In this document: piece after piece, positions 1 to 5,815 of the stretch
How the letters are laid out: each line of letters starts with the position of its first letter
How positions within the stretch are numbered: position 1 is the first letter of the stretch
Assembly (NCBI GenBank): GCA_002168015.1
Contig: NHCX01000033.1
Location: forward strand, 17,474-23,288
Reading direction: 5' to 3'
Source: Verrucomicrobia bacterium TMED44
GTDB taxonomy: Bacteria; Verrucomicrobiota; Verrucomicrobiia; Opitutales; Seribacteraceae
DNA: 5,815 nt
Notes under the pieces: model-generated
What the model saw: the letters and a program-made list of their open reading frames with translations, nothing else
Database searches by the model: none
Told to the model about the DNA's origin: nothing
Translations under genes and position numbers: made by a program

Positions 1-1013
1 AAAAAAATCTGTGATTTTTTTGTGGGCGTTGCATTGCTTGTCCAAGATAATGTGTTTCCGTCTGGCGAAAAACTAGGAAGCCCATCAAAACCTTCTCGAG
101 AAGTAACACGAACAGGTTCTTTTTTTCCTTGGATATCGACAATGTATAGTTCGAAATTTTGAAAACCTTGAAGATTGGTAGCAAAAATTAGGTATTTCTG
201 TGAAGGATGAAAGAATGGTGCCCAGGACATGGCACCAAGATTGGTTAATTTTTTTTCAACTCTTTCTTGTAATGACATGGTATAGATTTCTGCACTATGA
301 CCATCGGGAGTAAACCTTCTCCAGCAGATATTACTGCCTGTTGAATCAAAGAATGGACCGCCATCGTAACCTGCAGTATGGGTAAGGCGTTCAATTTTTC
401 TGCTTTTATAGTCCATGAGGTAAATCTCATTGTGGACGGATATGTTTTGAGTATCAACAGCTGTATTTTCTGAGTAGAGATGTCGATTGGAGGTAAAGAT
501 AATTTTCGAACCGTCGGGAGAGAACGCACATTCGGCGTCATATCCTAATGTGTTTGTTAATCTAGTTTCTCTTCCTGTTAATAAATTCTTAGTGTACAGT
601 TCATATGATTTATCATAATCCCAACTATACTTTTTTTTCTTTCCATGCATCCTAATGTCATACTCTTCTTTTTGTTTGTCTAACGAAGATTTATCATGGT
701 GGGTGGATGCGTATAAAATTAAATTTTCATTCGGATGAAACCATGAGCATGTAGTTTTCCCGATACCTGAAGACACAAGCTGATTTCTGCCATTCAGAAG
801 GTCAACTACGAATATCTGGTAAAATGGGTTACCTTTGTGTGCCTCTGCTTGATAGCACATTTTATTACCAGAGGATGAAAAATATCCTTCCCCAGACCGA
901 TTTCCTTCAAAAGTTAACTGAGAAACTTCGGTAATTACATCCTGGCATAAAATACTGCTTAGGCAGACTGTATGGAGAGCAAGAAAAACCTTTAATGGTA
1001 AATGCAAATTCAT
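1..1013 (-). CDS. Exported PD40/TolB-like beta-propeller protein, C-terminus cut by window edge
   Basis: An open frame of 337 codons starts at the ATG at 1013-1011 and runs off the left edge without a stop. An in-frame TAA four codons upstream of the ATG makes this the first possible ATG start. Residues 1-24 look like a signal peptide: a short basic start (MNLHLPLK), a hydrophobic stretch (VFLALHTVCLSSILC), then QD. The residue before the Cys is Leu, so this is not a good lipobox, and a periplasmic or secreted protein is more likely than a lipoprotein. The rest shows about six PD40-type propeller blades, near residues 42-57, 88-103, 157-175, 215-232, 262-280 and 308-327. The clearest are GYDAECAFSPDGSKIIFTSN, GYDGGPFF and GFDGLPSFSPDG. 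Related proteins are annotated as TolB-like or 'biopolymer transporter Tol', and some carry an M28 peptidase domain after the propeller; whether this one does lies outside the window. The substrate is unknown. No Shine-Dalgarno sequence is visible, and the gene may be read through from the regulator 50 nt upstream. Confidence 0.85.
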   Translation of the reverse strand, partial: MNLHLPLKVFLALHTVCLSSILCQDVITEVSQLTFEGNRSGEGYFSSSGNKMCYQAEAHKGNPFYQIFVVDLLNGRNQLVSSGIGKTTCSWFHPNENLILYASTHHDKSSLDKQKEEYDIRMHGKKKKYSWDYDKSYELYTKNLLTGRETRLTNTLGYDAECAFSPDGSKIIFTSNRHLYSENTAVDTQNISVHNEIYLMDYKSRKIERLTHTAGYDGGPFFDSTGSNICWRRFTPDGHSAEIYTMSLQERVEKKLTNLGAMSWAPFFHPSQKYLIFATNLQGFQNFELYIVDIQGKKEPVRVTSREGFDGLPSFSPDGNTLSWTSNATPTKKSQIF

Positions 1014-1033
1014 AAAAACGAATTATTGCATTC

Positions 1034-1059
1034 ATGGCAAAGACACAAGTCTTTGCCAT
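1034..1059 (-). terminator. Perfect 11-bp hairpin between the regulator and propeller genes; possible terminator or attenuator
   Basis: ATGGCAAAGAC and GTCTTTGCCAT form a perfect inverted repeat around a 4-nt loop (TTGT in the transcript). It begins 4 nt after the stop codon of the AraC-type gene and ends 20 nt before the start of the propeller gene. On the minus strand it is followed by GAATGCAATAATTCG and only then by TTTTT, so it lacks the immediate U-run of a classical intrinsic terminator. It could be a weak terminator, an attenuator that lowers propeller-gene expression, or an mRNA-stabilising intercistronic hairpin. The structure is certain from the sequence; the function is inferred. 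Confidence 0.55.
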
Positions 1060-1063
1060 TAAA

Positions 1064-2218
1064 TTATGCTTCAACTAATTGCTTTTTCGCAAACCAAAAC
1101 CAACTTCCTCCTTTGGATACGGCTGAAAAGTCAATGCCTGCGGTATCTCCATTCTTACAAGTTAGGGCAATAGCTACATCAAAAACATTATTGCCTTGTA
1201 TGATATGATTTACAGTTTCCATTGCTAAGTCCAAATATTCTGGGCTGATAAAGTTTATGAAGGGTTTGTCACGCAATTCCTCAACGCCATAACCGATAAA
1301 ATTGGTCCATGCACTGCCGCTACCGTGGAAAACAAGTTCTCCGTCTATTACTTCCATGGTGCCAGAGAAATCAGAATTTAACGATAAGGCATCAAGCGAA
1401 GTGTTGTCTTCTTGAGTTGGAACAGATCCTTTCATCGATAGCATGTGATTTTGGAAATGTTTAGGTGTAATATTCATCCTTTTTTTGAATGCACGATGAA
1501 AATAATGAACACTTTCAAATCCGCAAGCGACTGAAACTTTTTTGACGCTCACTTTAGTCGCAGAAAGCATTTTCTTAGATTGTTCTATCCTAGTTTTAAT
1601 GAGGTCTTCGGTTGGACTTGTATTAAAAACTTGTTTGTAGAGAGAGGCAAATCGACTTGAGCTCAATCCCATAATTTCTGCCATATTGCCAATGGTCCAA
1701 TGTTTAGAAAAATTTTCATGAACTTCGGATCTGAGTTCTCTAAGTCGCTGAGCATGATCGGGCATGGATAAAACAAAATCTTGTTTGGAGAAGCGAACAA
1801 TTTTGCTTAACAGTTCATCTAATGAAGTAGCAATGATTCTTTCCCAGAGCAAATCATTCGCATTACATTCTTTGGAGATTTTGTCTAGTAGAGCATCTGC
1901 GAAGTAAATTTGTATAGGTGTAAAAACAGTGTTAACAGAAAACCCTACCTGTTGGACCATTCTTGTTGCATCAGAACCTTTAAATTCAATGAGATCATAT
2001 TGCACTGAATCTTTTTTGGATTTAATGAAAATAGGGCTCGAGGGAGAAATTAAAATGCAGTCACCTGGACTTATGTCGTTAATCCCTACATCGCTTTTAA
2101 CGAGAGCTTCAGTTTTGAAGATAAAAAGGGAGTAGTTTTGTTTACCCTTGGCAATATCAAGTGAATCATTTTGCTTGAGGGAGATTGACTTATTTAGACT
2201 GACAATTCTGATTTTCAT
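1064..2218 (-). CDS. AraC-family transcriptional regulator with a C-terminal PAS-like domain
   Basis: A 384-residue cytoplasmic DNA-binding regulator. Residues about 1-150 match the shape of an AraC-type N-terminal sensor, with a cupin-like beta-rich section around INDISPGDCILISPSSP (residues 46-62), but no ligand can be named. Residues about 158-258 are the AraC DNA-binding domain with two helix-turn-helix units: TIGNMAEIMGLSSSRFASLY at 175-194, and about 223-248 with the family signature core ACGFESVHYFHRAFKK, followed by ITPKHFQ. A linker (259-283) leads to a PAS-like domain (about 284-378), with WTNFIGYGVEELRDKPFINF at 304-323, then SPEYLD and a CKNGD turn. This order is unusual, because AraC regulators normally end soon after the second helix-turn-helix. 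The start is fixed by an in-frame TGA two codons upstream. No Shine-Dalgarno sequence is visible, and an inverted repeat sits just upstream. Likely targets are its own promoter or adjacent genes, but this is inference. Confidence 0.9.
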   Translation of the reverse strand: MKIRIVSLNKSISLKQNDSLDIAKGKQNYSLFIFKTEALVKSDVGINDISPGDCILISPSSPIFIKSKKDSVQYDLIEFKGSDATRMVQQVGFSVNTVFTPIQIYFADALLDKISKECNANDLLWERIIATSLDELLSKIVRFSKQDFVLSMPDHAQRLRELRSEVHENFSKHWTIGNMAEIMGLSSSRFASLYKQVFNTSPTEDLIKTRIEQSKKMLSATKVSVKKVSVACGFESVHYFHRAFKKRMNITPKHFQNHMLSMKGSVPTQEDNTSLDALSLNSDFSGTMEVIDGELVFHGSGSAWTNFIGYGVEELRDKPFINFISPEYLDLAMETVNHIIQGNNVFDVAIALTCKNGDTAGIDFSAVSKGGSWFWFAKKQLVEA

Positions 2219-2224
2219 GATTCA

Positions 2225-2240
2225 TGATTGTTGGCAATCA
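2225..2240 (-). promoter_or_regulatory. TGATTG-N4-CAATCA inverted repeat just upstream of the araC-type gene, with an extra CAATC copy
   Basis: TGATTG (2225-2230) and CAATCA (2235-2240) are perfect 6-bp arms around TTGG, ending 6 nt before the regulator's ATG. A further CAATC lies at 2251-2255, inside GTCAATC, 16 bp from GGCAATC at 2233-2239. The site covers the place where a ribosome binding site would be, so protein binding or RNA folding here could control the regulator, perhaps by autoregulation. An out-of-frame ATG at 2225-2223 opens an 11-codon frame overlapping the real start. The 98-nt gap (2219-2316) holds no convincing -35/-10 pair and no terminator after the ferredoxin gene, so read-through from that gene is possible. 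Confidence 0.35.
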
Positions 2241-2316
2241 GAGTATGAGTCAATCTTTTTTTTGAAGTTACTGCATAATATAACTACAGTTGACTTATTT
2301 TTAGGTGAGCAAGAAA

Positions 2317-2619
2317 TTATTGATCTGCATTAGGATCACTACATTTCGGGCCCTTAAGAGCATCTATTTGTCCAACAAGTTGCGGATGGTCTTCTGCTTG
2401 TTCATTGAGTTCAATCCACTCTTGAAGTTCTTCGGGTACATCCATGTCCGGGTAAATGGCTTCAACTGGGCATTCGTCCATACATGCATTGCAGTCGATG
2501 CATGTTTCAGGGTTTATGTAAAGTCTGTCGGGGAGATCGTGAAACGCGTCTACAGGGCAAACTGAAACACAACTGGTAAACTTACAGTCAACACATTTTT
2601 CAGTTACTACATAAGTCAT
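2317..2619 (-). CDS. fdxA: Seven-iron (3Fe-4S/4Fe-4S) ferredoxin, FdxA type
   Basis: A 100-residue soluble electron carrier resembling Azotobacter ferredoxin I (about 106 residues). It opens TYVVTEKC like that family. Cysteines lie at 9, 12, 17, 21, 40, 43, 46 and 50. The first set is spaced C-x2-C-x4-C-x3-CP, as in seven-iron ferredoxins, rather than the C-x2-C-x2-C-x3-CP of two-[4Fe-4S] proteins. The second set is a standard CIDCNACMDECP. By homology, C9, C17 and C50 should hold the [3Fe-4S] cluster and C21, C40, C43 and C46 the [4Fe-4S] cluster, with C12 free. The free cysteine that ferredoxin I has near C21 is Ala25 here. After the clusters comes an acidic tail with the family's VPEELQEWIELN stretch. 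The gene starts 6 nt after the glutaredoxin stop, so the two are probably co-transcribed. Its redox partner is unknown; glutamate synthase, encoded divergently, is one candidate. Confidence 0.93.
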   Translation of the reverse strand: MTYVVTEKCVDCKFTSCVSVCPVDAFHDLPDRLYINPETCIDCNACMDECPVEAIYPDMDVPEELQEWIELNEQAEDHPQLVGQIDALKGPKCSDPNADQ

Positions 2620-2625
2620 AATTAT

Positions 2626-2976
2626 TTAGAAAAAACGGATTGGAGAACTGTTAGATTCATTTTGTTGCATGGCCGCGTGTTCTTCGTCTGAACATGGCGC
2701 ATCAATTGGCACTTCAGTTGATTTTTCATTCTCCTGTACTAATTTGTTTGAGAGAAGATAATTTTCGACTTCTTCACCACTGACATCGGCAAGCATAATT
2801 CCATTAACTTCAACACAAGGAGAAAGTGGTTGACCTGATTTTGAAACCATTTCCTCGTAAATCTCGCGATTATTGATAATATCTAAATCATCGTAGTTTA
2901 GAGAGTACTTATCCATAATTGCTCTGACGCCCATGCTCCAACCGCAGTGGGGTTTTAAGTATGCTTTTATTTCCAT
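2626..2976 (-). CDS. Monothiol-type glutaredoxin-like protein with a CGWS active site
   Basis: A 116-residue protein whose first 75 residues have a thioredoxin/glutaredoxin fold: EIKAYLKPHCGWSMGVRAIM carries the active-site Cys11 in CGWS, where dithiol glutaredoxins have CPYC and the iron-sulphur carrier class has CGFS. SGQPLSPCVEVNG (47-59) supplies the expected cis-proline (Pro53) followed by a second cysteine (Cys54), and LADVSGEEVENYL ends the fold. Residues 78-116 form an acidic, probably disordered tail with a third cysteine (APCSDEEH, Cys95) and the end IRFF. It probably acts in the cytoplasm in thiol-disulphide exchange or iron-sulphur handling; the sequence does not decide which. The start is the first ATG after an in-frame TAA five codons upstream in the leader. 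A GAG directly touches the ATG but is too close to act as a Shine-Dalgarno sequence. It is the first gene of the glutaredoxin-ferredoxin pair. Confidence 0.87.
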   Translation of the reverse strand: MEIKAYLKPHCGWSMGVRAIMDKYSLNYDDLDIINNREIYEEMVSKSGQPLSPCVEVNGIMLADVSGEEVENYLLSNKLVQENEKSTEVPIDAPCSDEEHAAMQQNESNSSPIRFF

Positions 2977-2995
2977 CTCAACATTTAATTACGAA

Positions 2996-3037
2996 AAATT
3001 GTTTTTGGCAAATGTTTCTGAGAAACAAATTGTTTTT
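2996..3037. repeat. Two direct copies of AAATTGTTTTT, 31 bp apart, flanking a palindrome
   Basis: Identical 11-bp copies lie at 2996-3006 and 3027-3037. Their 31-bp period is close to three turns of the DNA helix, so both would face the same side, and the palindrome at 3013-3027 lies between them (sharing one base with the second copy). They sit in the leader and core promoter region of the glutaredoxin gene. They may be regulator sites, but such A/T-rich words can recur by chance in DNA of this composition. Confidence 0.35.
3013..3027. promoter_or_regulatory. TGTTTCT-G-AGAAACA palindrome, candidate operator of the glutaredoxin-ferredoxin pair
   Basis: A perfect 15-bp palindrome with 7-bp arms and one central base, 36 nt upstream of the glutaredoxin ATG. 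If the promoter proposed at 3037-3064 is right, it covers roughly the first twenty transcribed bases, a typical repressor position. I do not recognise the motif as that of a named regulator. A hairpin is unlikely because there is no room for a loop without opening the inner pairs. Confidence 0.45.
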
Positions 3038-3064
3038 TAATACATTTTTTTATAAATTTGTCAC
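3037..3064 (-). promoter_or_regulatory. Candidate sigma-70-type promoter for the glutaredoxin-ferredoxin pair
   Basis: On the minus strand GTGACA (3064-3059, five of six matches to TTGACA) is followed after 16 nt by TATTAA (3042-3037, four of six matches to TATAAT). Transcription would start near 3030, giving a leader of about 54 nt. The A/T-rich surroundings make chance matches easy, so this is a best guess from position and spacing. Confidence 0.35.
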
Positions 3065-3190
3065 ATATTGATCTTTATTTTGTAGGCTTCGAACTCAAAT
3101 TCTCATTATGGATGGCAATTCTTTCTCAGTGAATATTCGATGACTAGGATTAATGCCGCTCTTACTACCTTAATATCAAAGCTAATAACC

Positions 3191-3218
3191 TTGACCGATT
3201 TTTTTCCTAATTCAAAAT
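3191..3218 (+). promoter_or_regulatory. Candidate sigma-70-type promoter for gltB
   Basis: TTGACC (3191-3196, five of six matches) is followed after 16 nt by CAAAAT (3213-3218, four of six). Transcription would start near 3225, leaving a leader of about 45 nt. A weaker alternative is TTGCAG (3234-3239) with TATAAA (3254-3259), but its 14-nt spacing is short and it would leave almost no leader. No Shine-Dalgarno sequence precedes the gltB ATG. Confidence 0.35.
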
Positions 3219-3224
3219 AATTAG
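3207..3224. promoter_or_regulatory. CTAATT-N6-AATTAG inverted repeat around the proposed gltB -10 box
   Basis: Perfect 6-bp arms (3207-3212 and 3219-3224) enclose exactly the six bases CAAAAT proposed as the -10 element. A protein binding here would block the promoter, so it is a candidate operator for gltB. The arms are mostly A/T, so chance occurrence is a real alternative. Confidence 0.3.
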
Positions 3225-3269
3225 TTCTCTAACTTGCAGGTAATAATAATCTGTATAAAATTTTATCTC

Positions 3270-5815
3270 ATGACTTCACCAACCAAACAAGGTCTTTACG
3301 ATCCATCCAATGAACATGAAAATTGCGGTATCGGCTTAATTGTCGATATGAAGGGGAGGCGATCCCATGACATTGTACAAGGTGCACTTGAAATTTGTGT
3401 TAATCTCGACCATCGCGGTGGTTGTGGTTGTGATCCCATTACCGGAGATGGTGCAGGTATATTTATACAATTACCCCATAAGTTTCTGTCACAAGCTTGT
3501 GCAGATGAAGTCTCTCTTCATCTTCCTGACGAAGGAGATTACGGTGCTGCTTTCATCTATCTGTCAAAAGATTCTGAATTGTACACCCATGAAAAAAATA
3601 TTATTGCCGAGGTCTTATCTGAGGAAGGTCTTGAGTTACTAGGCTGGAGAAAGGTCCCTGTCAAAAGTGAGATTCTCGGAAAAGCTTCTTTTGAGTGTGA
3701 ACCTACAATGGAGCAACTATTTGTTAAAAGACCCAATAGTATTGAGAAGGGTCTTCCATTTGAAAGAAAACTTTACCTAGTCCGGAGAATTATCAGTCAT
3801 CGACTTCGCTTCAGCTCGGACGACCCTGATGTTAGTTTTCATGTAAGTTCGTTTTCTTCAAAAACCATGACTTACAAGGGAATGTTAACAACAGAGCAAC
3901 TGACAGATTATTTCCCAGACCTTAGCAACCCATTAATGGAGTCTGCACTTGCCCTAACTCATTCGAGGTTCTCGACGAATACATTTCCAAGTTGGCACCG
4001 AGCTCAGCCGTTTAGGTATTTATGTCATAATGGCGAAATAAATACCGTCAGAGGAAATGAAAATTGGTTATACGCCCGTCAGATGCAACTCGCTAGTGAT
4101 GTATTTGGGGATGATGTAAAAAAATTATTACCTATCATTCGTGAAGATGGTTCAGATTCTCAAAAATTTGATAATTGTTTAGAATTTTTGATTCTCTCGG
4201 GCCGTAGTTTGTCCCATGCCATGATGATGATGATTCCCGAACCATGGGAAAAACATCAGGACATGCCCCAATTTAAGAGAGATTTTTATGAATTCCATGC
4301 CTGTGTGATGGAACCATGGGATGGGCCTGCATCCATCGCATTTTCTGACGGAACGCAAATCGGTGCTTGTTTGGACCGTAACGGACTCAGACCATCCCGT
4401 TACTATGTTACAAGCGATGATAAAGTAATATTAGCTTCAGAAGTTGGCGTTCTATCTTCAATAGATCCTCTAAAGGTTATCAAAAAAGGAAGGCTTGAAC
4501 CCGGTAGAATGTTTTTGATTGATATGAATCAGGGTAGAATCATTGATGATACGGAACTGAAAAAATCTATTGCCCAAGAAGAGCCTTATGGAGAGTGGTT
4601 GAAAGAATCGATGGTTAACTCGAACTCTCTTCCTCTGCCTCAACTCAAAAATGTTGATGACACTACTAATATTGTAGAAAAACAAAAAGCATTTGGTTAC
4701 ACTTTTGAAGATTTACGCTTTTTGATCGGACCCAGTGCTCAATCCGGAAAACAACCACTCGGATCGATGGGCAACGATTCTCCGCTTGCTGTTCTTTCTG
4801 ACAAATCACAATCCCTTTATAATTATTTTAAACAATTATTTGCTCAAGTAACCAACCCTCCCATCGACCCAATTAGAGAGGAATTGGTTACAGCTTCGAT
4901 CAGCTTTGTTGGCTCAGAGGGTAATTTAACAAATCCAGGTCCTAGGAGTTGCCGGTTGATTAAATATGACTCACCTCTGATTGACGACATGCAGACTACC
5001 CAACTTAGGGGAAAGTTGCCTTCTGGCTTTATGTCTTCGACATTACCAATGCTTTTTAAGCCTAATAATAAAAGGCTTCATGGGGAAGACCTTGAAATCG
5101 CACTTGAAGAATTATTCAGAAAAGCAGATCAAGCAATTATTGAAGGAGTTAACATTTTAATTCTTTCAGACCGTGACCTATCTCCCGAGCATGCAGCCAT
5201 TCCCGCTTTATTAGCATGTTCTGGCCTTCACCATCACCTTACCCGAAATGGAACCAGAACTAAGGTTTCCCTTGTGGTCGAGTCAGGCGAACCACGTGAA
5301 GTGCAACATTTTGCACTTTTAATCGGTTACGGAGCCGACCTTATCAATCCATATTTAGCTCTTCAAACGGTTCGCCATATGATTACCTCTGGTGATATCC
5401 AAGGAGATCCGGCGATTGCATGTAAGCATTTCCTGAAAGCAAATTTAAATGGCGTCATTAAGACCATGTCTAAAATGGGAATTTCTACGGTGGCGTCTTA
5501 TCGGGGAGCTCAAATTTTCGAATCAATTGGATTAAATCAATTATTCATCGACAAGTATTTTACCAAAACTGCTACGAGAGTTGAAGGAATTGGAATCGAT
5601 GCTATTGCTGCAGAAGCCCGTCATCGGCACAGTTTTGCATTTGCACCCCGACCTGATGAACGTTCTTTACCTTTGGACCCTGGGGGAGTTTACCAATGGA
5701 GGGCAACAGGTGAGAAACATTTATTCAATCCGACCACCATCCATAAGTTACAAAAAGCCACGAGGCTTGGAGATTACGAAGTTTTTAGTGAATATTCGAC
5801 TGCTGTGAATGATCA
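3270..5815 (+). CDS. gltB: Glutamate synthase large (alpha) subunit, N-terminal 848 residues, cut by window edge
   Basis: GltB converts glutamine and 2-oxoglutarate to two glutamates in the cytoplasm, the second step of ammonia assimilation. The frame is open from the ATG at 3270 to the right edge with no frameshift. Residues 1-18 are a propeptide; Cys19 in ENCGIGLI is the expected N-terminal nucleophile after processing. The class II amidotransferase domain (about 19-415) shows [16 protein letters not shown] (48-63), HSRFSTNT (231-238), HNGEINT (253-259, with N254-G255 as the likely oxyanion hole), GSDS (294-297) and [10 protein letters not shown] (369-378). The central domain follows, with QPLGSMGND (495-503), [10 protein letters not shown] (528-537), [10 protein letters not shown] (680-689) and the [13 protein letters not shown] loop (734-746). 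Family members have about 1500 residues, so the FMN and [3Fe-4S] synthase domain and the C-terminal glutamate synthase helix lie beyond the edge. Whether it pairs with NADPH-dependent GltD or takes electrons from ferredoxin cannot be seen here. Confidence 0.97.
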   Translation, partial: MTSPTKQGLYDPSNEHENCGIGLIVDMKGRRSHDIVQGALEICVNLDHRGGCGCDPITGDGAGIFIQLPHKFLSQACADEVSLHLPDEGDYGAAFIYLSKDSELYTHEKNIIAEVLSEEGLELLGWRKVPVKSEILGKASFECEPTMEQLFVKRPNSIEKGLPFERKLYLVRRIISHRLRFSSDDPDVSFHVSSFSSKTMTYKGMLTTEQLTDYFPDLSNPLMESALALTHSRFSTNTFPSWHRAQPFRYLCHNGEINTVRGNENWLYARQMQLASDVFGDDVKKLLPIIREDGSDSQKFDNCLEFLILSGRSLSHAMMMMIPEPWEKHQDMPQFKRDFYEFHACVMEPWDGPASIAFSDGTQIGACLDRNGLRPSRYYVTSDDKVILASEVGVLSSIDPLKVIKKGRLEPGRMFLIDMNQGRIIDDTELKKSIAQEEPYGEWLKESMVNSNSLPLPQLKNVDDTTNIVEKQKAFGYTFEDLRFLIGPSAQSGKQPLGSMGNDSPLAVLSDKSQSLYNYFKQLFAQVTNPPIDPIREELVTASISFVGSEGNLTNPGPRSCRLIKYDSPLIDDMQTTQLRGKLPSGFMSSTLPMLFKPNNKRLHGEDLEIALEELFRKADQAIIEGVNILILSDRDLSPEHAAIPALLACSGLHHHLTRNGTRTKVSLVVESGEPREVQHFALLIGYGADLINPYLALQTVRHMITSGDIQGDPAIACKHFLKANLNGVIKTMSKMGISTVASYRGAQIFESIGLNQLFIDKYFTKTATRVEGIGIDAIAAEARHRHSFAFAPRPDERSLPLDPGGVYQWRATGEKHLFNPTTIHKLQKATRLGDYEVFSEYSTAVND

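Noticed and set aside
245..541. Minus-strand open frame of 98 codons
   Set aside because: It lies entirely within the propeller gene in another frame of the same strand; the propeller frame shows recognisable PD40 blades here and this one matches nothing.
2317..2340. Possible terminator at the end of the ferredoxin gene
   Set aside because: Only two short GATC words are present, with no GC-rich stem or following T-run on the minus strand.
1002..2565. Plus-strand open frames at 1002-1208, 1929-2135, 2148-2333 and 2305-2565
   Set aside because: They lie mostly antisense to the clear regulator and ferredoxin genes (the first also overlaps the start of the propeller gene and the hairpin), have no recognisable domain, and look like shadow frames.
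3221..3242. TTGCA before gltB as a sigma-54 -12 element for nitrogen control
   Set aside because: No GG-containing -24 element lies at the required distance upstream, so a sigma-54 promoter is not supported.
4221..4232. ATG repeated four times, as a possible slippage site or microsatellite
   Set aside because: It encodes the Met-rich stretch before IPEPW within the amidotransferase domain, a region where glutamate synthases commonly have several methionines; the frame is intact.
3367..5808. Open frames at 3367-3642 (+), 4470-4685 (-) and 5581-5808 (+)
   Set aside because: All lie inside gltB in other frames, while the gltB frame is uninterrupted and full of family motifs.
1..5815. Mobile element, CRISPR array, phage or toxin-antitoxin system
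   Set aside because: No transposase, integrase, regularly spaced repeats, tRNA-like attachment site or small toxin-antitoxin gene pair is visible on either strand.

Overview
The window is A+T-rich chromosomal bacterial DNA with five protein genes. Four lie head to tail on the minus strand (positions 1-2976) and one lies on the plus strand (3270 to the right edge). I see no insertion sequence, prophage, CRISPR array, tRNA or rRNA. The protein styles (a glutaredoxin with a CGWS centre, a seven-iron ferredoxin, a GltB with an HRGGCGCDP box, a PD40 propeller gene) and the lack of Shine-Dalgarno sequences suggest a Gram-negative, possibly marine Verrucomicrobiota (Opitutae-like) or a relative. This is an impression from sequence style, not a demonstrated placement.

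Layout, left to right. Positions 1-1013 (minus) hold the N-terminal 337 residues of an exported PD40/TolB-like beta-propeller protein that continues past the left edge. A perfect 11-bp hairpin (1034-1059) separates it from an AraC-family regulator at 1064-2218 (minus), which carries an unusual PAS-like domain after its helix-turn-helix region. A 98-nt gap with a CAATC inverted repeat follows. Next is a tight two-gene unit read right to left: a monothiol-type glutaredoxin (2626-2976) followed after 6 nt by a seven-iron ferredoxin (2317-2619). A 293-nt divergent intergenic region (2977-3269) has a promoter candidate for each direction, each next to its own palindrome. Positions 3270-5815 (plus) hold the first 848 codons of the glutamate synthase large subunit, cut by the right edge just before its FMN/iron-sulphur synthase domain.

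How the genes may work together. GltB makes glutamate from glutamine and 2-oxoglutarate and needs electrons; the divergent genes encode an electron carrier (ferredoxin) and a thiol or iron-sulphur-related protein (glutaredoxin). A shared link to redox or iron-sulphur metabolism is plausible but rests only on position. The AraC-PAS regulator and the propeller protein could be read through from the same minus-strand transcript. Most of the window is ordinary metabolism. The points most worth a second look are the AraC-PAS domain order, the ferredoxin-glutaredoxin-GltB neighbourhood and the paired palindromes in the divergent promoter region.
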